Shown here: positions 8,010-17,320 of the stretch, one piece after another
Position numbering within the stretch: position 1 is the first letter of the stretch
How the letters are laid out: the number at the start of each line of letters is the position of its first letter
Source: Bacillota bacterium
Lineage (GTDB): Bacteria > Bacillota > Clostridia > Lachnospirales > Lachnospiraceae
Direction: 5' to 3'
Assembly (NCBI GenBank): GCA_023443225.1
Contig: JAEZVF010000038.1
Coordinates: 27,934-91,933 of the forward strand
DNA length: 64,000 nt
Notes under the pieces: model-generated
What the model was told of the DNA's origin: nothing
Databases searched by the model: none
The model's input: only the letters and a program-made list of their open reading frames with translations
Position numbers and translations under genes: made by a program

Positions 8010-8050
8010 AAAGTCCTCAAAGCCTTTAACTACAAGGCTCTAAGGACTTC
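8010..8050 (-). terminator. Terminator of the tRNA-Leu gene
   Basis: AAGTCCTCAAAGCCTT (8011-8026) and AAGGCTCTAAGGACTT (8034-8049) form a 16-bp stem with two mismatches. The T run (TTTTTATT) follows on the minus strand, so the hairpin ends the tRNA transcript; on the plus strand it may also shield the integrase transcript. Confidence 0.75.
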
Positions 8051-8058
8051 CTAGACAA

Positions 8059-8141
8059 TGCGGATAGAGGGACTCGAACCCTCACGAGTGTTTGCCCGGC
8101 AGATTTTGAGTCTGCTGCGTCTGCCATTCCGCCACATCCGC
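8059..8141 (-). tRNA. tRNA-Leu (anticodon CAA)
   Basis: Read on the minus strand this is an 83-nt class II tRNA. The acceptor stem is GCGGATG with TATCCGC, and the discriminator is A. The anticodon stem is GCAGA/TCTGC around the loop CTCAAAA, giving anticodon CAA for UUG codons. A variable arm and a GGTTCGAGTCC T-loop are present. CCA is not encoded. It carries its own promoter and terminator. The 3' end faces the integrase gene, so it is the likely attachment site of the element to the left. Confidence 0.95.
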
Positions 8142-8158
8142 ATTAAGCTGCGAAAGTT

Positions 8159-8187
8159 ATTCTAACATATTATGTATGAAATTGCAA
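8159..8187 (-). promoter_or_regulatory. Promoter of tRNA-Leu
   Basis: On the minus strand TTGCAA (8182-8187) and TAGAAT (8159-8164) are spaced by 17 bp, ending about 18 bp before the mature tRNA 5' end. The rest of the gap up to 8463 is AT-rich and holds nothing else I can identify. Confidence 0.7.
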
Positions 8188-8463
8188 GACAAAAAAGTAA
8201 AAAATGATAATAATAATAAATGTTGATAAAAAATATTATTATGTTAATCTGAATTTATAAGGGAGCAGTTAGTTCATTAATATTGGAATATACCCAATGT
8301 TCAAAATGTATAGTTGAAACATAATTCAAAAAAGGGTAAAATGAGATATTAGCGGATACAATATTTATTGCAATATGAATTGATTTGGGCTTATGACACC
8401 TAAACTATTAATTTCAATAGCAATAATATTACATACGGTTATAGTAGAGTTGGAGGAATGGTA

Positions 8464-9108
8464 ATGAATTGTATTGATACACAGAGACATATTATGCCGT
8501 TTATAAATAATAAATTAGAAAACAACCAATTAGAAGAATTCATTAATCATGTTAATCTTTGCCCAAATTGTATGGATGAACTGGAAGTATATTATGTGCT
8601 TCTATCCAGTATGAAACATCTGGATGAAGATAAGGAATTATCCAAAGACTTTCATCAGGATTTAATGGATTTATTAACTCATACGGAAGAAAAAATATTT
8701 CATGATAAATTGGTACATATACGAAAAAAAATTATACTAATTATTATGATATCAATCGTTGCGGTAGCTTCAAGCTTTCGTTTGGGTGAATATGTAGTAG
8801 AGGATGTACTGCCGCATGAAGTGAAAGAGAGTAATTATCAAATGGATAACCTTTTTTATATGAGCAATAAAATTAAGATAAACAGCCCCGCCTCAGAATT
8901 CAAGTCAATGAACCAGGGAGAACGTATGCTTGCTGAAAGGATTAATCAGAACTTATCCGATATTTATGTATATCTTAAGGAAACAGATCCAGATGGTGCA
9001 GCAAAGATGGAGGAACAATTCGGGAATCTAATATGGAAGGATGTTCAGATTTCAAATGGAGTCGGTTTACAACAAAGTATCCCAAATTGGACGATATTAC
9101 AGTATTAA
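8464..9108 (+). CDS. Membrane protein with N-terminal zinc-finger (anti-sigma-like) domain
   Basis: The start is taken at 8464 because GGAGG at 8452-8456 is 7 bp upstream; the ATG at 8458 is too close. The first 40 residues match the zf-HC2 pattern of anti-sigma factors and related regulators, with Cys3 and then HVNLCPNC (H-x3-C-x2-C). One membrane helix follows at about residues 87-105, and an extracytoplasmic tail of about 100 residues has no known domain. No sigma factor gene adjoins it; the next gene is polA, 55 bp on. It may be an anti-sigma factor separated from its partner or another zinc-binding membrane protein. Confidence 0.6.
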   Translation: MNCIDTQRHIMPFINNKLENNQLEEFINHVNLCPNCMDELEVYYVLLSSMKHLDEDKELSKDFHQDLMDLLTHTEEKIFHDKLVHIRKKIILIIMISIVAVASSFRLGEYVVEDVLPHEVKESNYQMDNLFYMSNKIKINSPASEFKSMNQGERMLAERINQNLSDIYVYLKETDPDGAAKMEEQFGNLIWKDVQISNGVGLQQSIPNWTILQY

Positions 9109-9163
9109 GAATGATATCTTCATGAAAAGTGGAGGTTGGATTACATTAATAAGGAGAAAATAG

Positions 9164-11815
9164 ATGGAAAAGAAGATAGTATTAATCGATGGACATAGTA
9201 TATTAAACAGGGCATTTTATGGGATACCCAACTTAACGAATTCGGAAGGAACGCATACGAATGCCATACTGGGATTTTTAAATATATTATTCAAAATATT
9301 AGATGAAGAAAAACCGGAATACTTAACGGTTGCTTTTGATGTGAACCAGCCAACGTTCCGGCATAACATGTATGAACAATACAAGGGCACAAGAAAATCA
9401 ATGCCGGAGGAACTTAGGGAACAGGTTCCAATCATGAAAGAAGTATTACGGGCTATGGGTGTAACCATTGTGGAAAAGGCTGGCTACGAAGCAGATGATA
9501 TCTTAGGAACCATAGCAAAAACTTGTGAGAAAGAGGGAATTGTAGTTTCACTTGTATCAGGAGACCGAGATTTACTGCAGTTGGCGACAGAGAAGATTAA
9601 GATTCGCATACCAAAAACAAAATTAAGTGGAACCGAAGTTGAGAATTATAATACCCAGGATGTCGTAGACAAATACGGTGTTACTCCAAAACAGTTCATA
9701 GACTTAAAAGGTTTGATGGGTGATGCTTCCGATAATATTCCAGGGGTACCTGGCATTGGAGAGAAAACTGCAACCAAAATTATATCTATGTATGATTCCA
9801 TCGAGAATGCCTATGAGCACGTGGATGAAATTACTCCAAATAAAGCAAAATTGTCATTGAAAGAGAACTATGACTTAGCAGTATTAAGTAAGACCCTTGC
9901 TACCATTAAAACGGATTGCGAGATCGATTTTTCTGTAGACAATGCTGCAATTGGAAATCTGTACAATGAAGATTCCTTTGTGTTATTCAAAAAGTTAGAA
10001 TTTAAAAATCTAATCAATCGCTTTCAAATAGATATAAATCATAACACCGGAGTGGAGGATTATTTTCAGGTTATTACGGATTTAGATCAAGCAGAATCCG
10101 TTTTTCAAAAGGTTAGCAATATTAACACAAAAGAGCAGGCAGTAGGTTTACAATTTATTCATGAAGAAGGTCAAATATTAGGGCTTTCCCTTTGTATTGG
10201 TGAGAAGGATATTTACTATATTGCAGCAGAGGGCTTTCTTACTGCGGCATATCTTATGGATAAAGTTAACTTTATGATAACAAATCAAACGTGTATCGCC
10301 ACCTTACAATTAAAGACTCAATTAGACTTCCTGGATGCTTCAGAGGATAGTAATATTTTTGATGAAGGTATTGCTGCTTATCTGTTGAATCCACTTAAGG
10401 ACACTTATCATTACGATGACATTGCCAGAGATTATCTAGGGATGACCATCCCATCAAGAACTGAATTATTAGGCAAGTTATCCCTTGTGGCTGCACAAGA
10501 TACTTTGGCTGATAAATTTAAGTGTTTTTGCTGTTATCAAAGTTATGTTGCTTTTTGTGCATATGCTAAACTCAAGGAAGCCTTAGATAAGTCAGACATG
10601 TTAAACTTGTTTGTAGAGATTGAGATGCCATTAATTTATACTCTTTATAATATGGAACAATGGGGTATCCGGGTTAACCGCAAGGAATTAAAGGAATATG
10701 GTGAACAATTAGGGGTTGGAATAGCACAATTGGAAAAAAACATATACCAATTAACTGGAGAAGAGTTTAATATAAACTCTCCGAAGCAGTTAGGTGTTAT
10801 TTTATTTGAAAAATTACGTCTGCCTTTTGGAAAGAAAACAAAAACAGGATATTCAACCTCTGCTGACATTTTAGACAAATTAGTTAGTGAACACCCAGTT
10901 GTCAGTATGATCTTAGAATATCGTCAACTTACAAAATTAAAATCCACCTATGCGGATGGGCTTGCCGTCTACATTGGAGAGGATGAGAGAATCCATGGGA
11001 AATTTCATCAGACGATAGCGGCAACTGGTAGAATCAGCAGTACAGAGCCAAATCTTCAAAATATTCCGATCCGAATGGAACTGGGCAGGGCGATTCGAAA
11101 GGTTTTTATTCCGGAACAGGATTTTATCTTTATGGATGCGGATTACTCTCAGATTGAGTTGCGTGTGCTTGCTCATATGTCAAAGGATGAAACCTTAATT
11201 CAAGCATATAAAGAAGCACAAGACATTCATCAGATGACAGCTTCGCAAGTTTTCCATACACCATTTGACGAAGTTACCCCTTTACAGAGAAGTAATGCAA
11301 AAGCGGTTAATTTTGGAATCGTATATGGTATTAGTTCATTTGGATTGGGACAAGATTTAAATATAACAAGAAAAGAAGCAGAATCTTATATAAATAAATA
11401 CTTTGATACGTATCCAGGTGTTAAGAGATTTTTAGACTCTCTCGTTCTTGAGGGAAAAGAAAAGGGATATGTGACAACAATGTTCGGTAGAAGAAGACCA
11501 ATACCGGAATTAAACTCTTCTAATTTCATGCAGCGCTCCTTTGGAGAAAGGGTTGCTATGAATTCTCCAATTCAGGGTACTGCAGCAGATATCATCAAAA
11601 TTGCCATGATTCGGGTAAATAACAGGCTGAAAAAGTTGAAGCTTCGCTCTAGATTGGTTCTTCAAGTACATGACGAATTGTTAATTGAAGCACACGTTGA
11701 TGAAACAGAACAGGTAAAAAGAATATTAGAAGATGAGATGGATCATGCGGCAAACTTAAGTGTACCATTAGAGATTGATGTAAATACTGGTGCAAACTGG
11801 TATGAAGCGAAATAA
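9164..11815 (+). CDS. polA: DNA polymerase I
   Basis: This is an 883-residue family A polymerase used in replication repair and Okazaki fragment processing. The 5' nuclease domain (about 1-290) shows YEADDILGTIA and GDASDNIPGVPGIGEKTA. The middle domain (about 300-480) lacks the D-x-E motif expected for 3'-5' proofreading (QFIHEEG stands in the place), so proofreading is probably lost, as in many Firmicutes. The polymerase domain has motif A DADYSQIELR with Asp660, motif B RSNAKAVNFGIVYG, and motif C QVHDE with Asp837. AAGGAG precedes the ATG. coaE follows closely, a common polA-coaE arrangement. Confidence 0.97.
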   Translation: MEKKIVLIDGHSILNRAFYGIPNLTNSEGTHTNAILGFLNILFKILDEEKPEYLTVAFDVNQPTFRHNMYEQYKGTRKSMPEELREQVPIMKEVLRAMGVTIVEKAGYEADDILGTIAKTCEKEGIVVSLVSGDRDLLQLATEKIKIRIPKTKLSGTEVENYNTQDVVDKYGVTPKQFIDLKGLMGDASDNIPGVPGIGEKTATKIISMYDSIENAYEHVDEITPNKAKLSLKENYDLAVLSKTLATIKTDCEIDFSVDNAAIGNLYNEDSFVLFKKLEFKNLINRFQIDINHNTGVEDYFQVITDLDQAESVFQKVSNINTKEQAVGLQFIHEEGQILGLSLCIGEKDIYYIAAEGFLTAAYLMDKVNFMITNQTCIATLQLKTQLDFLDASEDSNIFDEGIAAYLLNPLKDTYHYDDIARDYLGMTIPSRTELLGKLSLVAAQDTLADKFKCFCCYQSYVAFCAYAKLKEALDKSDMLNLFVEIEMPLIYTLYNMEQWGIRVNRKELKEYGEQLGVGIAQLEKNIYQLTGEEFNINSPKQLGVILFEKLRLPFGKKTKTGYSTSADILDKLVSEHPVVSMILEYRQLTKLKSTYADGLAVYIGEDERIHGKFHQTIAATGRISSTEPNLQNIPIRMELGRAIRKVFIPEQDFIFMDADYSQIELRVLAHMSKDETLIQAYKEAQDIHQMTASQVFHTPFDEVTPLQRSNAKAVNFGIVYGISSFGLGQDLNITRKEAESYINKYFDTYPGVKRFLDSLVLEGKEKGYVTTMFGRRRPIPELNSSNFMQRSFGERVAMNSPIQGTAADIIKIAMIRVNNRLKKLKLRSRLVLQVHDELLIEAHVDETEQVKRILEDEMDHAANLSVPLEIDVNTGANWYEAK

Positions 11816-11885
11816 ATCCTAAGCAAAGTTGAAAAGAAAGGAGCATCATGATGTAGTTGTCACTAAATACATCATAAACGATTCA

Positions 11886-12473
11886 ATGAAGATTATTGGG
11901 ATTACCGGTGGTATAGGAAGTGGTAAGTCGACCATCACCAAACTATTAGAAGAAAAGTATGATGCATTTATTATAAGCACAGATAAAATTGCACATCAGC
12001 TCATGCAAAAGGGAAGTATTTCTTATCAATTCATCGTTGAATATTTTGGGAATAGTATCCTGAATGAGGATGGAGAAATTGATCGTATTCAGCTCGGGAA
12101 GCAGGTGTATCACGATTCGGAACAATTACAAAAACTAAATTCATTTACCCATCCTTATGTCATGGATTATATTGCAAAGTTAATTGAGGAAAAACAAAAA
12201 GAAGGGGTAAACCTATTGTGTATTGAAACAGCTTTGCCCAAAGAGGCAGGATTGAATCAAATCTGTGATGAGATTTGGTATATTTATGCTTCAGAGGAAA
12301 TAAGAAAGACGCGATTGATGGAGTCCAGAGGCTACTCGGAGGATAAGATTACATCAATCATCAAACGTCAGAGCAGCGAAGAAGAATTTAAAAAGTTAAG
12401 TACTCATAGGGTAAAAAATGATGGTTCCATGGAGAGTCTAATGGAACAGATAGAAATATTGCTAGTGAAATAA
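11886..12473 (+). CDS. coaE: Dephospho-CoA kinase
   Basis: This 195-residue P-loop kinase catalyses the last step of coenzyme A synthesis. The Walker A motif GGIGSGKST lies at residues 7-15, and the lid/LxxR region (IRKTRLMESRGYS) is in the second half. The start is taken at the ATG at 11886, which begins the conserved MKIIGITGG. An in-frame TTG at 11829 would add residues without family similarity and has no ribosome site. The chosen ATG has no clear Shine-Dalgarno either. A strong one (AAAGGAG) lies upstream of a two-codon ATG ATG TAG unit at 11848, which may deliver ribosomes by coupling. The gene follows polA on the same strand. Confidence 0.9.
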   Translation: MKIIGITGGIGSGKSTITKLLEEKYDAFIISTDKIAHQLMQKGSISYQFIVEYFGNSILNEDGEIDRIQLGKQVYHDSEQLQKLNSFTHPYVMDYIAKLIEEKQKEGVNLLCIETALPKEAGLNQICDEIWYIYASEEIRKTRLMESRGYSEDKITSIIKRQSSEEEFKKLSTHRVKNDGSMESLMEQIEILLVK

Positions 12474-12583
12474 GTCGCATTATGGTATACTAGTCACGAT
12501 AAACAGATTAGTTTTAGAGTTACGAATCTGTGGAAAATTCTAAAAGTGTAAATCTATACAGGTTAAATTTGGAGGATTTATAT

Positions 12584-14620
12584 ATGGAGAACATAAGATA
12601 TCCAGAGCATTTGGTGTTTGGTTTAGACATCGGGACAAGAAGCATTGTTGGAACCGTAGGATATAAAGAAAATAATCATAATTTCATAGTGGTAGCACAG
12701 TATATTCGGGAACATGACACACGTGCAATGCTAGATGGACAGATACATGATATAGCAAAAGTATCCGAAACCATTGAAGAAGTGAAACGACATTTAGAAG
12801 AGCAAATTGGTAGAAGGCTCACAGATGTTTGTATCGCAGCGGCAGGCAGGGTGTTAAAAACAATATCGGCAAAGGCTGAATATGAATTCTTAAGTGAAAC
12901 CACGGTGAATGAAGAACACATCCATTCCTTAGATTTAATTGGTGTAGAAAAGGCTTATGACACACTTAGAGAAGAGATGAAAGAAGAGAAAATAAGCTTT
13001 TATTGTGTTGGTTATTCCGTAATCCGTTACTATTTAAATGGTTATTCCATGCAAAAGCTGGAAGGTCATAAAGCCAACAAAATTTCAACAGAATTATTGG
13101 CTACTTTTCTCCCGGATGAAGTTATTGATGGCTTATATTCCGCCGTGGAAAAAGCTGGACTGCAGGTTGCTAATCTGACTTTAGAGCCCATAGCAGCAAT
13201 TAATATTGCAATTCCCGAGAAATTTCGTTTATTAAATATTGCTTTGGTGGATGTTGGAGCTGGTACCTCCGATATATCCATTACCAAAGATGGCAGCATA
13301 ACCGGTTATGGAATGATACCTTTTGCTGGGGATGAAATAACCGAAGCAATCGTACAAAAATACCTGGTAGAATTTAAGGTTGCAGAGGCTATGAAATTAG
13401 CCTGCTTAAAAAAGAAAAAAGTAACCTATAAGGATATCATGGGGATAAGCCATAAATTAGACACAGAAGAGATTATGGAATCTATTTCTGAAACATTACA
13501 TAAAGTAACAAAGTCCATTGCTGAAAAGATAATTGAACTGAATGGAGATAAATCCGTAAGTGCAGTATTTGTAGTTGGTGGTGGTGGTAAAATACCGGGA
13601 TTTGTGGCATGCCTGGCAGATTATTTGAATTTGCAGCCAGATCGGGTTGCTTTGCGTGGTGCAGAGGTTCTTCAAGAGATTACCTTCCTTCAGGAAAAGA
13701 TCAAAAAAGACCCATTGCTAGTAACACCCATTGGTATTTGTCTGAATTTTTATGATCAAAAGAATAATTTTATATTTGTAAATGTAAATGGTGAACGCGT
13801 TAAATTATACGATAATAGCAAACTAACCATTGTTGATGCAGCCATTCAGATTGGATTCCCAAATGAAAAGCTATTTCCGCAGAGAGGTAAATCGATAAAC
13901 TATGTTTTAAATGGAAATAAACGATTGGTAAGAGGAGAACTAGGAGAAGCAGCGGTTGTAAAACTAAATGGAGAAATCGTTGGGCTTAGTCAAAGCATTG
14001 AACAAAATGACCGGATAGAAATCATTGAGTCCACAATTGGCGCGGATGCGATATTTGAAGTAAGACAACTTCCTGAATATAACGGGACAATTACCTTTCA
14101 ATTTAACGGACAGGGCATTTTATGTCCTAAATTTGTTATGGCGAATGGCAAACTTGTCTCTGAATTTTATAGCATTCAGGATTCGGACGAGATACAGATT
14201 CTGAATTATTATACTTTAGCACAGGTATTGGAATTTATGGATATCGAATATGTAGGTTTGATTGAAGTAAACAATGTACCTGCAGGGTTAGATGAAAAGA
14301 TATATGAGAATTTTTCAATCAATTGTGTAATCAAGAATGATGTCTTAGAAGAAGTAGATGAGGTTAATTCAAAGGAAGACGATTTGAATCAGGCGTATAC
14401 GACTGAAATAAGCAAGGATTTTATTGTAATAATAAATAATCAATCAGTAACGCTGTCTAATAAAGAAAGTTATATCTTTGTGGATATCTTTGACTTCTAT
14501 CCTTTTGATTTGACAAAGATAGGTGGTTCCGAGTTGATTATTACCTTAAATGGTGAAAAAGCGGAATTTACTACGCCTCTGAAACAAAATGATGTAATTG
14601 AATTATTCTGGAAAGAATAA
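12584..14620 (+). CDS. FtsA-like ATPase with repeated C-terminal modules
   Basis: The start is placed at 12584, where GGAGG lies 8 bp upstream; an in-frame GTG at 12530 lacks a site. The first 380 residues or so form an FtsA/PilM-type actin-fold ATPase: LDIGTRSIVGTVG (phosphate 1), DVGAGTSDISI (phosphate 2) and VVGGGGKIPGF (adenosine motif). The remaining 280 residues are not standard FtsA. They contain at least three copies of a pattern NG(E/K)-x5-10-(I/L)-x-(Q/D)-(N/S)-D-x-I-(E/Q)-(I/L), at about 456-482, 515-540 and 650-678, resembling small beta-grasp modules. No FtsA-type amphipathic C-terminal helix is seen. A role in cell division, envelope assembly or sporulation is possible; this is inference. 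Confidence 0.7.
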   Translation: MENIRYPEHLVFGLDIGTRSIVGTVGYKENNHNFIVVAQYIREHDTRAMLDGQIHDIAKVSETIEEVKRHLEEQIGRRLTDVCIAAAGRVLKTISAKAEYEFLSETTVNEEHIHSLDLIGVEKAYDTLREEMKEEKISFYCVGYSVIRYYLNGYSMQKLEGHKANKISTELLATFLPDEVIDGLYSAVEKAGLQVANLTLEPIAAINIAIPEKFRLLNIALVDVGAGTSDISITKDGSITGYGMIPFAGDEITEAIVQKYLVEFKVAEAMKLACLKKKKVTYKDIMGISHKLDTEEIMESISETLHKVTKSIAEKIIELNGDKSVSAVFVVGGGGKIPGFVACLADYLNLQPDRVALRGAEVLQEITFLQEKIKKDPLLVTPIGICLNFYDQKNNFIFVNVNGERVKLYDNSKLTIVDAAIQIGFPNEKLFPQRGKSINYVLNGNKRLVRGELGEAAVVKLNGEIVGLSQSIEQNDRIEIIESTIGADAIFEVRQLPEYNGTITFQFNGQGILCPKFVMANGKLVSEFYSIQDSDEIQILNYYTLAQVLEFMDIEYVGLIEVNNVPAGLDEKIYENFSINCVIKNDVLEEVDEVNSKEDDLNQAYTTEISKDFIVIINNQSVTLSNKESYIFVDIFDFYPFDLTKIGGSELIITLNGEKAEFTTPLKQNDVIELFWKE

Positions 14621-14642
14621 CGTAATAAGAGAAAGAAGCCTA

Positions 14643-14671
14643 TTGACAAATGCATCATAATAGGAGATACT
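14643..14671 (+). promoter_or_regulatory. Promoter of the WalJ-like gene
   Basis: TTGACA (14643-14648) and GATACT (14666-14671) are spaced by 17 bp, about 33 bp before the ATG at 14705. The -35 box is perfect and the -10 box matches 4 of 6. Confidence 0.55.
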
Positions 14672-14704
14672 TTTTCTTTATAAATGAGTCTTTAGGAGGT
14701 ACTT

Positions 14705-15502
14705 ATGAATTTATGCAGTATAGCAAGTGGCAGCAGCGGGAATTGTACCTTTGTTGGAAGTGAGCATACGAAACTTTTAGTGGATGCAGGAATCAGTGGT
14801 TCTAGGATTGAAGGTGGACTTAAGAGTATTGATGTCTGCCCAGATGAAATTCAAGGTGTCTTAGTCACACATGAACATTCAGATCACATTTCGGGATTGG
14901 GAGTTCTTGCAAGACGTTACCATGTTCCTATCTATGGAACTGCTGAGACGATAAATTCCATACTAAAAATAAAAAGTATAGGACGAATAGAGGAAGAACT
15001 GCTTCATTATGTAACACCGGATGAGGCTTTCATGATAAATGATATCACCGTGGAACCGTTTTCCACTTCCCATGATGCTTCAAATTCTGTCTGCTATACA
15101 TTTCAAGCAGATGGGCATAAGATTGGAATGGCAACGGATCTAGGAACATATGATGACTACATTATATCCAAATTAGAAGGTTCCGAAATATTGCTCTTAG
15201 AAGCAAATCATGATGAAAATATGCTTATGGTGGGAGCGTATCCATACTATCTTAAGCAGAGAATCTTAGGGAATAAAGGTCACCTCTCCAATGAGAATTC
15301 TGCTAAATTAATATGTAAGCTGATTCATAAAAAGCTGAAACATATTACACTTGCTCATTTAAGTAAAGAAAACAATTTTGAAGAATTAGCCTATGAAACT
15401 GTCAGAGTGGAATTAAACGGACACATAGCAGACAATATCTCTGGTAAAATACTTAGTGTTGCAAAAAGGGATTCTGCTTCTGAAATGTTGTCTACAACAT
15501 AA
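14705..15502 (+). CDS. MBL-fold metallo-hydrolase, WalJ/YycJ family
   Basis: This is a 265-residue metallo-beta-lactamase-fold protein. The N-terminal MNLCSIASGSSGNCT is the hallmark of the YycJ (WalJ) group, and the metal site THEHSDH lies at about residues 58-64, with further ligands near HDASNS, MATDLG and the late AHLS. In relatives it acts with the WalKR cell-wall system and is linked to DNA 5'-end processing. Here it is not next to walKR but follows an FtsA-like gene and has its own promoter. TAGGAGGT precedes the ATG. Family membership is secure; the exact substrate is not. Confidence 0.85.
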   Translation: MNLCSIASGSSGNCTFVGSEHTKLLVDAGISGSRIEGGLKSIDVCPDEIQGVLVTHEHSDHISGLGVLARRYHVPIYGTAETINSILKIKSIGRIEEELLHYVTPDEAFMINDITVEPFSTSHDASNSVCYTFQADGHKIGMATDLGTYDDYIISKLEGSEILLLEANHDENMLMVGAYPYYLKQRILGNKGHLSNENSAKLICKLIHKKLKHITLAHLSKENNFEELAYETVRVELNGHIADNISGKILSVAKRDSASEMLSTT

Positions 15503-15589
15503 GCTATAAAAAGCTTTATTTAATATATAAATTAATAATTAGCAGGATTTGCCTTAAGAATGGATGGATTTTGCAGGAAAGAGGACGTT

Positions 15590-15862
15590 ATGAAGAAAAC
15601 AATAATTACTGTGGTAGGAAAAGATAGCGTTGGTATCATTGCTAAGGTATGTACTTATTTAGCAAACAACCGTGTGAATATATTAGATATTTCCCAAACC
15701 ATTGTACAGGGTTATTTTAATATGATGATGGTAGTGGATACCAATAGTGCGCCGAAGAGTTTTGAAGAACTGGCTGTTGAATTAGAGCAAATTGGAGAAG
15801 AAATTGGAGTTATCATAAAAGCACAACATGAAGATATCTTCAATAAAATGCATAGACTTTAA
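15590..15862 (+). CDS. ACT-domain protein (UPF0237 family)
   Basis: The start at 15590 is preferred because GAAAGAGG lies 7 bp upstream and the protein then begins with the conserved KKTIITVVGKDSVGIIA. The 90-residue product is a single ACT-type domain followed by a short helix, the usual size for UPF0237. ACT domains bind amino acids or similar small ligands. It lies directly before a DUF711/PFL gene (72 bp gap); this two-gene arrangement recurs in Firmicutes and suggests a regulator/enzyme pair. Its ligand is unknown. Confidence 0.85.
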   Translation: MKKTIITVVGKDSVGIIAKVCTYLANNRVNILDISQTIVQGYFNMMMVVDTNSAPKSFEELAVELEQIGEEIGVIIKAQHEDIFNKMHRL

Positions 15863-15934
15863 GTAGTAAAATGTTAGGAAATACGAAAGGAAAGGTTAGA
15901 TTGCATCAGCGCGTGTGTTTGCAAGGGTAGATAA

Positions 15935-17299
15935 ATGATTAATATTAATGAAGTAATTGAAACCAATAAAATGATAGAACAAGAAAATCTTGACGTAAGG
16001 ACCATTACCTTAGGTATAAGTTTGTTGGATTGTGTTGATAATAATTTAGATGAATTAAACAATAAGATCTATAATAAGATTACAACCGTAGCGAAAGACT
16101 TAGTTTCAACTGGAAAAGCAATAGAAAGAGAATATGGAATACCAATTGTTAACAAGAGAATTTCTGTAACACCAATTGCCTTAATAGGTGCCTCTGCATG
16201 TAAAAGTCCAGAAGATTTTGTTACCATTGCTAAGACTTTGGATCGTGCGGCCGCTACCGTTGGAGTTAATTTCATCGGTGGTTATTCTGCTCTTGTTTCT
16301 AAGGGTATGACCACCAGTGACCGTAATCTGATTAAATCTATACCACAGGCACTGGCAATTACGAATAATGTGTGTAGTTCCATTAATGTTGGGTCTACCA
16401 AAACCGGCATCGACATGGACGCTGTTAAATTATTAGGAGAAATCGTTCTTGAAACAGCAGAAGCAACAAAAGAACGTGATTCTTTAGGATGTGCTAAATT
16501 AGTAGTATTTTGTAATGCCCCGGATGATAACCCATTTATGGCTGGAGCTTTCCATGGTGTTACAGAAGGTGATGCAATCATTAATGTCGGGGTTAGCGGA
16601 CCTGGTGTAGTGAAAACTGCTTTGGAGAGTGTGCGTGGTGCAGACTTTGGTACACTTTGCGAGACAATCAAAAAGACTGCATTTAAAATTACAAGAGTTG
16701 GTCAGTTAGTTGCATTAGAAGCATCCAAGAGAATGAACATACCATTTGGAATTATTGATTTATCATTAGCACCAACTCCAGCAGTGGGAGATAGCGTGGC
16801 TGAAATCTTAGAAGAAATCGGCTTGGAATATGCTGGTGCCCCTGGTACTACAGCAGCGTTAGCATTGCTAAATGATCAGGTGAAAAAGGGTGGCGTTATG
16901 GCGTCTTCCTATGTAGGTGGATTAAGTGGAGCCTTTATACCAATAAGTGAAGATCAAGGAATGATTAATGCAGTTCAGGCTGGTGCTCTTACCCTTGAGA
17001 AATTGGAAGCCATGACTTGTGTATGTTCCGTGGGATTGGATATGATTGCAATACCTGGAGATACAAAAGCAACTACGATATCTGGTATTATTGCCGATGA
17101 GATGGCAATTGGAATGATAAATCAAAAAACCACTGCTGTTAGAATTATACCGGTTATTGGAAAGAGTGTGGGGGACATGGTAGAGTTTGGCGGTTTATTG
17201 GGATATGCACCTGTGATGCCGGTAAATTCCTTCAGCTGTGATGCCTTTATTAATCGTGGTGGAAGAATACCTGCTCCAATCCATAGTTTTAAAAATTAA
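15935..17299 (+). CDS. PFL family protein (DUF711/UPF0210)
   Basis: This is a 454-residue protein of the DUF711 family, which structurally resembles the pyruvate formate-lyase/ribonucleotide-reductase barrel but lacks the usual radical glycine context. Recognisable stretches are VRTITLGISLLDC near the N-terminus, CNAPDDNPFMAGAFHG in the middle and the terminal NRGGRIPAPIHSFKN. The length is normal. It follows the ACT-domain gene and precedes a dipeptidase gene by 21 bp, so the three may share a transcript. The biochemical role of the family is not established; no activity is claimed here. Confidence 0.88.
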   Translation: MININEVIETNKMIEQENLDVRTITLGISLLDCVDNNLDELNNKIYNKITTVAKDLVSTGKAIEREYGIPIVNKRISVTPIALIGASACKSPEDFVTIAKTLDRAAATVGVNFIGGYSALVSKGMTTSDRNLIKSIPQALAITNNVCSSINVGSTKTGIDMDAVKLLGEIVLETAEATKERDSLGCAKLVVFCNAPDDNPFMAGAFHGVTEGDAIINVGVSGPGVVKTALESVRGADFGTLCETIKKTAFKITRVGQLVALEASKRMNIPFGIIDLSLAPTPAVGDSVAEILEEIGLEYAGAPGTTAALALLNDQVKKGGVMASSYVGGLSGAFIPISEDQGMINAVQAGALTLEKLEAMTCVCSVGLDMIAIPGDTKATTISGIIADEMAIGMINQKTTAVRIIPVIGKSVGDMVEFGGLLGYAPVMPVNSFSCDAFINRGGRIPAPIHSFKN

Positions 17300-17320
17300 G
17301 AAAGGCAAAGGTATTAACGA

